A stretch of DNA of 31,003 nt from positions 1-31,003 of the IMG/VR virus record IMGVR_UViG_3300030012_000400. One strand, given 5' to 3'. Within the stretch, counting starts at the first letter, position 1; every line of letters begins with the position of its first letter. A program made the position numbers and the translations under genes. The stretch is from a virus. This document shows positions 1-7,342 of this stretch, one piece after another. The notes under the pieces are model-generated. The model saw only the letters and a program-made list of their open reading frames with translations, was not told where the DNA came from and did no database searches.

Positions 1-1215
1 AGTTGTAGGAAATGTACCATCACAAAAATCTGTAGGTGATGCTTTACCAGATGATATAAAATAACTATTACTACCACATACACCTAAGCTTGAAGGTTGT
101 GTTATTGTTTTTGTACAAGTTAAAGTTTGTGATCCATCTCCTGTATTTGAGTAACCACTTGGAATTAGTACAGTAAAATCTACTGATCTATCTGTTGCAG
201 TTGTAACCTCAGCAAAACTAATAGGTGTAAAATCTTGTATTGTACCTAATTGTGTTTTACCTATGTGTATATCTCCTCTTGTACTTATACCTTGCTCTGT
301 AAGATTTGCTATATCACAAGTAAAAGCAGGTAGTGTTGAGGTTGCTTGTTGTGAGAATGTTTTTGAACAAATAACTGTTGCACCAGCATTAGTATATCCA
401 ACTGGAGCAGTTAAATCAAAGAATAAAGTTACATCTTGAGCACTACTTCCTGTATTAGCTGATACACTTGTAATATGAGCACCACCTGATGTTAAACTTT
501 TTGCTGTAATCTCTGCTATTGATACAGGGTCAGTAATAGTACCATCTTGTGCTATACTACCACCACCATTAGCAAGATTTGCTGCTGTACAATCAAAAGC
601 TGCACTTAAACCATTTACAGTAACTGATATAGATTGTACTGCTGTACAAGTACCTGATGCACTCTCAAATGCTTCTATATATATTGTTTTTGTACCTCCT
701 ATTTGATTTGAAGTAAGTGTAAGTGTATTAGATTCTATTGAAGCAGTAACTAGGTTTTGGTGAAAGTTTATGATATTATATCCTGCTATTGAACCACCTG
801 AAAAATAAGAAGATAAATCTACAGTTTTACTATTACCACCTACTGTTATTGTTTGTGCTGGTATACTCCCACTTGTTGTTACATTTTGTGTACAAGTTGT
901 ACCTGCTACAAAAGCTGGTTGTGTTGCTGATACATCACAAGTAATAAAACCATCACTATCTGTATTAGTAAATCCTGTAGGGATCTGAATGGTAAGGGTT
1001 ACTGTTCTACTTGTAGGTGAAGTTACTGTTGCAAACTTTTCTGTATCAACTGCTGTTATTGTACCATAATCTAATGTAGGTAGTGTAAGTATACCTTGTT
1101 GGTTTATACTAAAGTTTCTTGGGTTTGCTATAAAGCAATCAAATACTGGTGTAGGTATTGTAGGCTCACTATAAGCTAAAAAATATGGACTTCTTACATT
1201 TATCTTTGTACTCAT
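1..1215 (-). CDS. Ig-like repeat virion protein, N-terminal 405 codons (runs off left edge)
   Basis: The frame opens with ATG at 1215 and stays open to base 1. The protein starts MSTKINVRSPYFL and then carries repeated beta-rich units. Each unit has a P-x-G-[FY]-[TS]-N core followed by a Cys, and Cys residues flank the units in a regular pattern. A segment near residues 125-210 (from IPAQTITVGG through VDLSSYFSGG) looks like a cadherin/Ig-like domain. The start overlaps the stop of the gp10-like gene as ATGA. It lies between tail-completion genes and tail-tip genes, so a tail-tip or receptor-contact role is likely but inferred. The reading frame is in phase with the open frame entering at the right end of the window, so both are probably one 485-residue protein in a circular genome. 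Confidence 0.8.
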   Translation of the reverse strand, partial: MSTKINVRSPYFLAYSEPTIPTPVFDCFIANPRNFSINQQGILTLPTLDYGTITAVDTEKFATVTSPTSRTVTLTIQIPTGFTNTDSDGFITCDVSATQPAFVAGTTCTQNVTTSGSIPAQTITVGGNSKTVDLSSYFSGGSIAGYNIINFHQNLVTASIESNTLTLTSNQIGGTKTIYIEAFESASGTCTAVQSISVTVNGLSAAFDCTAANLANGGGSIAQDGTITDPVSIAEITAKSLTSGGAHITSVSANTGSSAQDVTLFFDLTAPVGYTNAGATVICSKTFSQQATSTLPAFTCDIANLTEQGISTRGDIHIGKTQLGTIQDFTPISFAEVTTATDRSVDFTVLIPSGYSNTGDGSQTLTCTKTITQPSSLGVCGSNSYFISSGKASPTDFCDGTFPTT

Positions 1216-1733
1216 GGTTTTAATCTTTTTTCATCTAATGAGAATGCTAGTAAATCTTCTACATCTAAACCAAACTTTTCTACTAGCTCATCTGGTAATT
1301 TCTTAAAATATTTTTCAAAGGGTTTAGTAAAAAACAAACTAGGTTTAATACCTTTTTTATATACACTTCTTGCTAATATAAATCCCATTGTTTTATAACT
1401 TCCAAACTTACCCCCTTTTAATCTAGGTTGTAATTTTCTAAATCTTGCCCAATCCATAAAAGGTTTAGCAGGTGGTATTTTATCTCTATATGAGTAAGGT
1501 GTATCATATCTTTTTTCTCTACCACTTACCCCTTTATCTTGGTATAAACCATATTCTTCCATTGAGAAGCTCATCTCAAAACTATTCTTAAATACTTTTA
1601 CATCACCATCTATACTTTCATAGAGTTTCTTAGTTACTCTTTTTCTTTTCTTAGATAGATTGTGTTTAGCTTCTCTTACAACAAGATTCTTAAACTCTTC
1701 TAAAAAATCTTCTGCTTCTTTAAAGTTTAACAT
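1212..1733 (-). CDS. HK97 gp10-like tail completion / head-tail joining protein
   Basis: This 173-residue basic protein has the features I associate with gp10-like neck or tail-completion proteins. These are an EYGLYQDKGVSG segment near residue 60, the following PPAKPFMDW, and a later region FILARSVYKKGIKPSLFF leading to a C-terminal helix. It sits directly between a tail terminator-like gene and the Ig-like repeat gene, which is the usual place for such a protein. It starts 7 bases inside the upstream gene and its own stop overlaps the next ATG, so the three genes are probably translationally coupled. The assignment rests on motif memory and context. Confidence 0.6.
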   Translation of the reverse strand: MLNFKEAEDFLEEFKNLVVREAKHNLSKKRKRVTKKLYESIDGDVKVFKNSFEMSFSMEEYGLYQDKGVSGREKRYDTPYSYRDKIPPAKPFMDWARFRKLQPRLKGGKFGSYKTMGFILARSVYKKGIKPSLFFTKPFEKYFKKLPDELVEKFGLDVEDLLAFSLDEKRLKP

Positions 1734-2182
1734 ACTGTCATATCATTAGGTACTAGCACATCAAAAGTAGAAACCCATCCTGCTAGTTTATTTTCAAATC
1801 TATCTACAAAAGGCTCACAAGTAACATCACCTTCTACTTGGAATTTATCAGCATATAGATCCCCTCTTTGTAATAGTGATAGTAATCTATTTTGTATTGC
1901 TAATTGTGTATTTAAAACATCCTGCTCATTATTGTTGCCTACAAATTCATCAGTAGTTTCTAGTTTACTTTCATCAACTATATCCATACACAACACACTA
2001 ACATTATAGGTAACTATATTTGTATTTACTACTGCATTGTTTACTATAATATGTGATAAAGGAAATATAGTTTGCTTGTTCAGATCTATATCATCTAAGC
2101 TGCCATAGCTTACTGTATTTACAAATGGCTCTGCTTTTAGAGTATCTTTTATCTTATCTGTTAAATCATAAAAACTTTTCAC
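1727..2182 (-). CDS. Putative tail terminator-like protein, GTG start
   Basis: This 151-residue protein has a conserved-looking C-terminal half (LNTQLAIQNRLLSLLQRGDL, then EPFVDRFENKLAGW and VLVPNDMTVC). I recognise it as a family common in Bacteroidetes phages next to the tail chaperone. The alpha/beta size and position suggest a tail terminator, but no catalytic motif proves it. The start codon is GTG at 2180-2182. It overlaps the TGA that ends the -1 frame of the upstream tail chaperone (2179-2181) as GTGA, so translation is probably coupled to the frameshifted product. The 82-base gap to the stop of the zero-frame chaperone is therefore coding. Confidence 0.6.
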   Translation of the reverse strand: MKSFYDLTDKIKDTLKAEPFVNTVSYGSLDDIDLNKQTIFPLSHIIVNNAVVNTNIVTYNVSVLCMDIVDESKLETTDEFVGNNNEQDVLNTQLAIQNRLLSLLQRGDLYADKFQVEGDVTCEPFVDRFENKLAGWVSTFDVLVPNDMTVC

Positions 2183-2927
2183 TTCTTATATTTTTGTATT
2201 TGCATTTTTTCCAGCTCTATTTTTTCTTTTTCAAATGCTAAGTAGAGCAAACACTTGTGTACATTTAATCTTGTAATAGCATCAAATCTGGTAACATCCC
2301 CCTTAGCAAGTCCATAGATAGATTGATACCATCCCCACTTTTTTCCAAAGTTTGTAGTACTGCTGTATTCATCTGATTGGGAGCTTCCCTGTTCAAATAG
2401 TTCAGGATAGTTTCCAGTAACTCCTTGTTTAAATTGTAAAAAAAAACCATAGAACCCATTACAACATCTAAAGGCATCTTCTTCATTAGCTCTGCCCTCT
2501 CTTGGCCTTTGTATTCCTCTATAAGATATTTACCTTTTTTATTAAAGGTAGTAGGCCTATATAGTACAGCCATTGCTTTGTGCATCTGCTCCCACTCAGT
2601 AAGTGTTTCATCTAAATCTACAAACTCACCTAAACTCATATCATCTAGGTTAGGTATAAATCCATACTCTATACCATCCATTATGAAAGTTGGTATAAGA
2701 TCAGGCTTCTCTGAAAATAGTTTATCTATATCTTGTATAATTTCTTTTACACTTGATACTCTTATTTTAGCAATATCTTTTAATTCTAAACCACAAAAGA
2801 TTTCTACTGTTTTGTGTAACAAGAAATTTGTTTGATGATTATCATCAGTATTTATCTTATCAAATTTTTGGTATTGTTCTAGTGTAATCTCTGATAAAGA
2901 TTCTGGTACTGTTATTTCTAGTTTCAT
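2179..2927 (-). CDS. Tail assembly chaperone, -1 frameshift fusion product (249 aa)
   Basis: The zero-frame ORF is read to Phe163 at the nine-T run (minus strand; plus-strand A run 2438-2446). It then slips back one base and continues in the -1 frame to TGA at 2179. The zero frame there reads G GTT TTT TTT TAC, which contains a perfect T TTT TTT slippery heptamer. The extension adds 86 residues, including FGKKWGWYQSIYGLAKGDV and CLLYLAFEKEKIELEKM, which resemble the C-terminal part of siphophage tail chaperone fusions. The -1 frame has no ATG before its last few codons, so independent initiation is unlikely. The design matches lambda gpG/gpGT. The fusion stop overlaps the next GTG start. The slip itself is inferred. 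Confidence 0.75.
2265..2927 (-). CDS. Tail assembly chaperone, unshifted product (220 aa)
   Basis: This is the zero-frame product of the chaperone gene. The N-terminal part (ITLEQYQKF, then FLLHKTVEIFCGL) and the middle (FIPNLDDMSLGEFVDL) match a family found upstream of the tail terminator in flavobacterial phages. After the T9 run the zero frame continues for 57 residues, including MVFFYNLNKELLETILNYL and SGDGINLSMDLL. That is also protein-like, so about 180 bases are coding in two frames. Siphophages usually make this short form in excess over the fusion; both are thought to bind tape measure protein during tail assembly. It follows a terminator and has its own promoter-like element whose TATTGT ends six bases before the ATG. 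Confidence 0.75.
   Translation of the reverse strand: MKLEITVPESLSEITLEQYQKFDKINTDDNHQTNFLLHKTVEIFCGLELKDIAKIRVSSVKEIIQDIDKLFSEKPDLIPTFIMDGIEYGFIPNLDDMSLGEFVDLDETLTEWEQMHKAMAVLYRPTTFNKKGKYLIEEYKGQERAELMKKMPLDVVMGSMVFFYNLNKELLETILNYLNREAPNQMNTAVLQTLEKSGDGINLSMDLLRGMLPDLMLLQD
2438..2446 (-). other. Ribosomal -1 slippery run (T9)
   Basis: Nine consecutive T residues on the coding strand are read in the zero frame as GTT TTT TTT TAC. This contains T TTT TTT, a canonical X XXY YYZ slippery heptamer in the correct phase. Re-reading one base gives TTT TTT TTA CAA and enters the 86-codon -1 frame. The -1 frame is closed upstream near 2540, so this run is the best slip site in the permissible interval. 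Confidence 0.7.
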
Positions 2928-2933
2928 ATAATA

Positions 2934-2959
2934 ACAATAAACTAAACTCTAATATGTAT
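2934..2959 (-). promoter_or_regulatory. Degenerate copy of the TAACAA-N14-TATTGT element before the tail chaperone
   Basis: TATTGT occupies 2934-2939, exactly six bases before the chaperone ATG. The upstream half-site reads ATACAT instead of TAACAA at the same 14-base distance. It lies between the terminator at 2961-2992 and the gene, where a promoter is needed. It is weaker than the other copies because only one half is intact. Confidence 0.45.
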
Positions 2960-2960
2960 A

Positions 2961-2992
2961 AAAAGAAAAAGAGCCACATTTCTGCAGCTCTT
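2961..2992 (-). terminator. Rho-independent terminator before the tail chaperone
   Basis: On the minus strand a 10-bp stem (AAGAGCTGCA pairing with TGTGGCTCTT, two G-T wobbles) closes on a GAAA tetraloop and is followed by TTTCTTTT. It ends transcripts coming from the packaging genes and separates them from the tail module. The central GCAGAAATGT is identical to that of the terminator at 19563-19591. Confidence 0.85.
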
Positions 2993-3015
2993 AAAAACAA
3001 ATGAAAAAACATATA

Positions 3016-3252
3016 CTACCTTTTTTGGTAGTAATCACAATATAATGAATTTATTCTATCATACATTGCATCTCTCTCCTTTTTGTTCTTTTGTGACCAT
3101 ATAATATCACCTGTTCTTTTAAATCCTTGATAGTTTACTTGTATTGCTAATCTTGGTGGCTTTTCAGGATTTGCTTCTTTCCAAATGATAGGATATATCT
3201 TAATATCATTTTCTAAACACCAGCTCATACATTGTGCTATCTTTCTATACAT
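3016..3252 (-). CDS. Small conserved-type hypothetical protein (78 aa)
   Basis: This short mixed alpha/beta protein begins MYRKIAQCMSWCLENDIKIY and contains a segment QVNYQGFKRTGDIIWS. I recall similar small proteins in flavobacterial phages, but I know no function for them. It overlaps the 62-residue membrane protein gene upstream by 8 bases and is followed directly by a strong terminator. It is therefore the last gene of the unit started by the promoter at 3456-3487. Confidence 0.65.
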   Translation of the reverse strand: MYRKIAQCMSWCLENDIKIYPIIWKEANPEKPPRLAIQVNYQGFKRTGDIIWSQKNKKERDAMYDRINSLYCDYYQKR

Positions 3253-3433
3253 AATACAGCCAAAGTATTATATCAAGTATTCCATACATCATTGCAAAGG
3301 CCACTACATTCATTAATGCAGCTAAACCAATTGTTTTTAGTAACCATTTTCTTCTTGCTTTAGATGTAGCTTTCTTTATAAGATAGTACTCTACACTAAA
3401 ATCATTTCTCCAATTATCAGTATCTATTTTCAT
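3245..3433 (-). CDS. Small membrane protein (62 aa)
   Basis: The N-terminal half is polar and basic (to about residue 30, ending KARRKW). The C-terminal half is hydrophobic (residues about 32-62, LLKTIGLAALMNVVAFAMMY and then ILDIILWLYYV). This suggests one or two membrane helices with the basic end in the cytoplasm. No family is recognised. The gene has its own promoter matching the Bacteroidetes consensus, so it and the next gene can be expressed separately from the terminase. Confidence 0.65.
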   Translation of the reverse strand: MKIDTDNWRNDFSVEYYLIKKATSKARRKWLLKTIGLAALMNVVAFAMMYGILDIILWLYYV

Positions 3434-3455
3434 AATTAAAAGTTTTAAAGTTAAA

Positions 3456-3487
3456 CAAAGATATAAACATTTTATTAATATACAAAA
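3456..3487 (-). promoter_or_regulatory. Bacteroidetes-type promoter (TTTTG-N19-TATCTTTG)
   Basis: On the minus strand TTTTG (3483-3487) is followed after exactly 19 bases by TATCTTTG (3456-3463). This matches the known Bacteroidetes housekeeping pattern TTTG-N19-TAnnTTTG. It overlaps the end of the large terminase gene and lies 22 bases upstream of the ATG at 3433. It is the best host-type promoter in the window. Confidence 0.7.
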
Positions 3488-4644
3488 TATTGCCCTTTAG
3501 TTGGGTTTTCTAGTTGATCTGTAAATACATATCTAGCAGCATCTATACAATCAGGATGTGCTCCACTTGGTTTCTGTAAGGTGTTGCCATCTTTATCTTT
3601 TGCCCAAACATAACCCTGTAATTCTTTTTTTAGGTTTCTGCTTCTTGCTGTAATATATATTTCATTTTGGTTTATTAGATTAATACCATATACTATACTA
3701 TCTCTACCTTTGCTTACTGGAAATACATTGTGGCCATAACCTACCAGCTCAGCAATTGATTTTGGTTCTGCTGAATCTGCTATTATATTTTCTTTTATAT
3801 TGTTAGCTTCTAAGAATCTACTTATATCTCTATTGAGCATACCAGTTTTGTATAGTACCTCATCAAATACATAAGCATTATTCCATTTGTATAATCCAAT
3901 TAGTGTAGTAGGATCTATAGAATAACCAAAGTCCATACCATAAGATAGCAATCTTGCTTCAGCAGGTAGTTTATCTATTTCTTTCCAATCTGGTATACAT
4001 GCACCACTTAAAGTACCTTGTAAACCTAATCCATACACATTCCACCAGTTTTGCCAATAAGTTGAGGTTTTAGCTTTATCTCTTGCTTTCTCTATCTCTT
4101 TTATTATTGTTGGTGCTAGTGCATCATTATCTTTATAAGTAAGTGTAATATAATCTACATCTGGTTGGCCTATTACTTCTTTATCTACCCAAAAGGTATG
4201 GCTAGGGTTATAATCTAACCATATTACTCCAGAAGTTCTAATAGATAATTCACTGTAACTAGAAAAAGGAATATTGTTACACTCATTAATAAAGAGATCA
4301 GTTCTTCTAGCTCCCCTGAGCCTTTGAGGTTGATCTGTACTAAAAAATTCAATATAGCTGCCATTGTTAAAAGTATATTTTAGGGTACTTCTGTTAAACT
4401 GTACTTCTCTAAATCTATTTAAACCTTGCATTATAGAAAGAAAATCCTTGAGAGCTCCTCTCTTAATACTTGGTATAGATTCAGCTACTACACTAATTTC
4501 TTTACCCTTGTTAGTAATTGCATCATTAATTAATATTAGTAAAATGCAGAATGTTTTAGAAGCAGATGTACCACCCTTGATAACCCTTGTTCTTTGGGTA
4601 AGTTCTCTAAGTTTGATAAGTGCTTTGGTTTTTTTTATCTGCAT
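3475..4644 (-). CDS. terL: Terminase large subunit
   Basis: This is the ATP-driven DNA packaging motor and nuclease. The ATPase domain shows Walker A GGTSASKT (residues 24-31) and Walker B DLFINE (116-121). The C-terminal RNase H-like nuclease shows acidic residues in YGMDFGYSID (D238), IADSAEP (D290) and HPDCIDAARYV (D365 or D368). The length of 389 residues is slightly short but complete for phages of this type. It lies 30 bases downstream of the small terminase, as usual. The start ATG at 4644 gives a protein beginning MQIKKTKAL just before the Walker A strand. Confidence 0.95.
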   Translation of the reverse strand: MQIKKTKALIKLRELTQRTRVIKGGTSASKTFCILLILINDAITNKGKEISVVAESIPSIKRGALKDFLSIMQGLNRFREVQFNRSTLKYTFNNGSYIEFFSTDQPQRLRGARRTDLFINECNNIPFSSYSELSIRTSGVIWLDYNPSHTFWVDKEVIGQPDVDYITLTYKDNDALAPTIIKEIEKARDKAKTSTYWQNWWNVYGLGLQGTLSGACIPDWKEIDKLPAEARLLSYGMDFGYSIDPTTLIGLYKWNNAYVFDEVLYKTGMLNRDISRFLEANNIKENIIADSAEPKSIAELVGYGHNVFPVSKGRDSIVYGINLINQNEIYITARSRNLKKELQGYVWAKDKDGNTLQKPSGAHPDCIDAARYVFTDQLENPTKGQYFVY

Positions 4645-4674
4645 ATAGGTTGCAGAGTAGGGTTAAAGTTATCC

Positions 4675-4905
4675 CTAATCCACAAATAAAGGTAACTCCT
4701 CTACTAATGTAATATCCTTAGTTTCTTTTGGTTTACCTGCATAATAGTTGTAAAATAACTGTACAAATTTGAAATCTCCTTTTTCCACACCTTTCTTTAA
4801 AGCTTCAAAAGCTGTATCTTCTAAAGGTGATAATTTCTCTATCAGAGATACCTCATCTGCTTTAGATTTTCTACCAGCTCCTGCTCTTTTACCACCACTT
4901 GCCAT
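4675..4905 (-). CDS. terS: Putative terminase small subunit
   Basis: This 76-residue protein starts with a basic GGKRAGAGRKSKADE segment, typical of small terminase N-termini. A helical region (LEDTAFEALKKGVEKGDFKF, then VQLFYNYYAGKPKE) and an acidic tail follow. The size is at the low end for TerS, and no clear helix-turn-helix is visible. The position immediately before terL makes the call likely. The ATG at 4905 is preceded by a leader holding the bipartite promoter-like element and a perfect TAnnTTTG box. Confidence 0.65.
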   Translation of the reverse strand: MASGGKRAGAGRKSKADEVSLIEKLSPLEDTAFEALKKGVEKGDFKFVQLFYNYYAGKPKETKDITLVEELPLFVD

Positions 4906-4925
4906 TTTGAAAAAAATTGATTAAT

Positions 4926-4958
4926 CAAATATACAATAAAAAATATAGTGTTTTGTTA
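4926..4958 (-). promoter_or_regulatory. TAACAA-N14-TATTGT element plus TATATTTG box upstream of the terminase genes
   Basis: On the minus strand TAACAA (4953-4958) and TATTGT (4933-4938) are 14 bases apart, the same spacing as at four other loci. TATATTTG (4926-4933), a perfect match to the Bacteroidetes -7 box TAnnTTTG, overlaps the last T. Here the ATG is not six bases downstream; a leader of roughly 25 bases remains. Two sigma types could use the site. Confidence 0.6.
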
Positions 4959-5663
4959 AAACATTCTTATTTGGGATTGGTGTTGTTTTAGTCTTTTAGT
5001 AGCTGCTTCAAAGTAATCTTTATCTAATTCATACCCTGTTAAATCATATCCTAAATTATGACATGCTATTGCTATGCTACCAGATCCTAAATGTGTATCT
5101 AATATTTTATCTCCTTCTTTTGCATAGTTCATAAGTAACCACTCATACAGCTTTACTGGTTTTTGTGTTGGGTGTATTCTTTTTTCATTTAATTTTTTAT
5201 TTCCATTTTGTTTATTAGCTTTATAATAATTTTTATTAATTTCTTTACCCTGAAACATACCAATCCATTTATACCTGATTAAATCAGTTCTGTTATTAAT
5301 ACTATTGTATGCAATTTCACAATCAAATTGATCACAATTATCATTTAATTTATCCCAAACAATTCTACCACCATTAAAACAATAAACATAATAATTTACA
5401 CCCCAAACTATTTGATTTTTACTTATTCTTTTTAATTCATCAAAATATTTTTTTTTTGGTGTGATATTATCCCAATCCTTATTCTTATAATTATTATTTG
5501 GAGTTTTACTTAATACTCCATTTTTTTGCTTAATTAAATGTTTTTTTTTACTCAGTTTGGAAGCACCTATACCATAAGGAGGATCAACAATGGCTAAATC
5601 AAACTGATTATCTTTAAAATTAACCATTGCTTCTAAACAATTCCCATTATATAAGTTTATCAT
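4956..5663 (-). CDS. Site-specific DNA methyltransferase (DPPY, N6-adenine/N4-cytosine type)
   Basis: The catalytic motif DPPY is at residues 27-30, HPTQKP at 164-169, and the S-adenosylmethionine-binding motif DTHLGSGS at 189-196. This catalytic-before-AdoMet order is that of the beta class. The length of 235 residues is compact but complete. No restriction endonuclease lies beside it, so it is an orphan enzyme, most likely protecting phage DNA from host restriction or marking it for regulation. The target sequence cannot be read from the protein. Its ATG overlaps the stop of the DnaA-like gene (ATGA). Confidence 0.92.
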   Translation of the reverse strand: MINLYNGNCLEAMVNFKDNQFDLAIVDPPYGIGASKLSKKKHLIKQKNGVLSKTPNNNYKNKDWDNITPKKKYFDELKRISKNQIVWGVNYYVYCFNGGRIVWDKLNDNCDQFDCEIAYNSINNRTDLIRYKWIGMFQGKEINKNYYKANKQNGNKKLNEKRIHPTQKPVKLYEWLLMNYAKEGDKILDTHLGSGSIAIACHNLGYDLTGYELDKDYFEAATKRLKQHQSQIRMF

Positions 5664-6064
5664 ACTATCTGCTTCTTTAGTAATCTGTTTTCATTTCTTA
5701 CTTCTCTAAGATTTAAAAGTGCATCTTTATATTTATCTCTATAGTAAGAAGCAGGATCTATTTCTCTTTGGGTTGTATTTTTTTCTCTTCTTATTATTCT
5801 ATCAAGTTTATAAAATATCTTTTTGTATTCTAAAGAATCCTCATATATACCTATATGGGTATCAAATACCTTTATACCATGTAGTACTGTTGCATGATCC
5901 TTACCTACTGATTTACCTATCCTAGATAGTGAAGCTCTGGTATGTTGTTTACAGAGTTTAAAGTATACAGCTCTTGCATATACCATTTCTCTTTTTCTGT
6001 TTCTTATGTTGAGGTTTTGGTTTGTTTCCTGCTCAACTGCTTGTTTTATTTCTTCTAATCTCAT
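5660..6064 (-). CDS. Stand-alone DnaA domain IV-like DNA-binding protein
   Basis: Residues about 20-85 resemble the C-terminal DNA-binding domain of DnaA. They end in the signature helix GKSVGKDHATVLHGIK (residues 50-65), close to the DnaA box-binding motif RDHTTVLHA. The AAA+ ATPase and other DnaA domains are absent. The remaining residues (to 134) form a charged, probably coiled-coil tail. It may bind DnaA boxes to recruit or displace host DnaA, or may regulate transcription. It sits in the replication/nuclease region, overlaps the gene upstream by 32 bases and the methyltransferase downstream by 4. Confidence 0.8.
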   Translation of the reverse strand: MRLEEIKQAVEQETNQNLNIRNRKREMVYARAVYFKLCKQHTRASLSRIGKSVGKDHATVLHGIKVFDTHIGIYEDSLEYKKIFYKLDRIIRREKNTTQREIDPASYYRDKYKDALLNLREVRNENRLLKKQIV

Positions 6065-6269
6065 TTATCTTAGTTTTAATTGCTGTTAATGTTTGTGTTT
6101 TTACTTCTTTTATTGCCTTGTGTATTCCAGCACAAGCTTCATAATCTTCTATAGATTCATAATACTTCATGGCTTTTTGAAGATCTCTAATAGAAGCTCC
6201 ATCTGCTATATCATGTAGTGCCATCAGATAAAACTCTTCTATAAGTTGTGTTGCTTTTCTTTTAGCCAT
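6033..6269 (-). CDS. Small helical hypothetical protein (78 aa)
   Basis: This mostly helical, charged protein contains YLMALHDIADGASIRDLQKA and ESIEDYEACAGIHKAIKEV. I know no function. It overlaps both neighbours by about 30 bases: its start lies inside the PD-(D/E)XK gene and its end inside the DnaA-like gene. The overlap with real genes on both sides in the same direction, and its regular amino acid composition, support a real gene. Confidence 0.6.
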   Translation of the reverse strand: MAKRKATQLIEEFYLMALHDIADGASIRDLQKAMKYYESIEDYEACAGIHKAIKEVKTQTLTAIKTKINEIRRNKTSS

Positions 6270-6757
6270 TCTACTAACTCATCAAAAGTTTTTAAATATC
6301 TTTTCTTTATAAACCAAAACTCTTTGGTGTAATTTCTTTTACTATCTCTTTTCCATTGTGTATACCATTTATCTTGTAAACTACAAGGTACTACAAATGC
6401 AAAACCTGTTTTTTGTGATATTGTGATATAAGCAGTAATAAAATCTTTGTGTTCTTTCTTTTGCCAGTTCTCTATCATTTCAAACATCACATCATCATAA
6501 GGGTATTCTTCTATACAATTAAATTCTTTATCTGATGATTTTATTTCAAATATAAATTGCTTAGTACCTATATTAATAAATAAATCACCAGTATCTATAA
6601 AGTTATCTTTGGCTTTTCTTTTGTTTGGAAGTATTACATCAAATCCTTCTGCTGCAAATCTATCTCTTATTATCTCCTCATACTCATGCCCTTTAGATAA
6701 CTCTGCTAAGAATTTTTCTTTATTCCAATTACCCCCTTGATGATATATGTTCTCCAT
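6239..6757 (-). CDS. PD-(D/E)XK nuclease-like protein
   Basis: The order of acidic residues fits a PD-(D/E)XK nuclease core. GHEYEEIIRDRF gives the first helix with Glu near residues 25-27, DTGDLFIN gives Asp55/Asp58, and IFEIKSSD gives the E-x-K pair Glu71/Lys73. Length is 172 residues. In this setting it could be a Holliday junction resolvase or a DNA end-processing nuclease; it could also be a restriction-like enzyme paired with the nearby methyltransferase. Only the fold-level call is supported. Confidence 0.65.
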   Translation of the reverse strand: MENIYHQGGNWNKEKFLAELSKGHEYEEIIRDRFAAEGFDVILPNKRKAKDNFIDTGDLFINIGTKQFIFEIKSSDKEFNCIEEYPYDDVMFEMIENWQKKEHKDFITAYITISQKTGFAFVVPCSLQDKWYTQWKRDSKRNYTKEFWFIKKRYLKTFDELVEWLKEKQHNL

Positions 6758-6772
6758 TATATTAATATTTTT

Positions 6773-7342
6773 TCAACTCTTTGTTTGTTGTTCTTTTGTA
6801 TATAAATCTTCAATTTCTTTAATTGTAAAATTATCATGTATTATATTATGGCAATTTTCACATAGTATTTTTAAATCTCTTTGATGCTCATGCCCCCATC
6901 TTCTATAAGTTCTATGATGTATATGTAAATACTTAGAATCATTTGGAATATATCCACAATCTTCACATTTTATCCCTCTTTTCTTTAAGAGATATTTTCT
7001 TTTATTTCTCCAAATAAAAGATTTAACATAATTTTTGTGATTTTGTTTATTATCAAGGTCAAGATTTTTACAAAAGTATAAATTAAAAGGTTTTGTTTTT
7101 TCTTTTATATTTTCTGTATCTATAGATATGTTTAACTGACCTAATAACTTATCATTTACTTGTTTTATTACTTGTGTTATTCCAAATAAATGTTTATTAG
7201 TGATAATTCTTTTTTTCTTTATTGATATGGTTAACATACCTTTATAATTAGATGGTACATATCTATAATTTTTATTTTTTTTTATAGTTCTTAATAAGAA
7301 TACTTGATCTTTATTTAAAGGATACCCTCTAATTTTCTTCAT
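6773..7342 (-). CDS. HNH endonuclease
   Basis: The C-terminal third is a zinc-bound HNH module. It has C-x2-C at residues 126/129 (CEDCGY), HIHH at 140-143, and C-x2-CH-x3-H at 161-169 (LCENCHNIIH). The N-terminal 110 residues are Lys-rich and unassigned. The family includes homing endonucleases and phage packaging nucleases. Because terL is far away and the gene sits between two other nucleases, a mobile or recombination-linked enzyme is more likely than a packaging cofactor. Its ATG overlaps the stop of the exonuclease gene. Confidence 0.85.
   Translation of the reverse strand: MKKIRGYPLNKDQVFLLRTIKKNKNYRYVPSNYKGMLTISIKKKRIITNKHLFGITQVIKQVNDKLLGQLNISIDTENIKEKTKPFNLYFCKNLDLDNKQNHKNYVKSFIWRNKRKYLLKKRGIKCEDCGYIPNDSKYLHIHHRTYRRWGHEHQRDLKILCENCHNIIHDNFTIKEIEDLYTKEQQTKS

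Noticed and set aside
2341-2350. A6 run (GGAAAAAAGT on the coding strand) as the slip site in the tail chaperone
   Set aside because: The zero-frame phase is GAA AAA AGT, which does not give a good two-tRNA -1 slip; the T9 run upstream is in perfect phase.
2509-2835. Plus-strand 108-codon frame opposite the tail chaperone
   Set aside because: Antisense to a gene with two meaningful minus-strand frames; no start context and Ser/Ile-rich composition.
4645-4674. Terminator between the terminase genes
   Set aside because: Only a short AGGG/CCCT pairing with no T tail; the two genes are expected to be co-transcribed.
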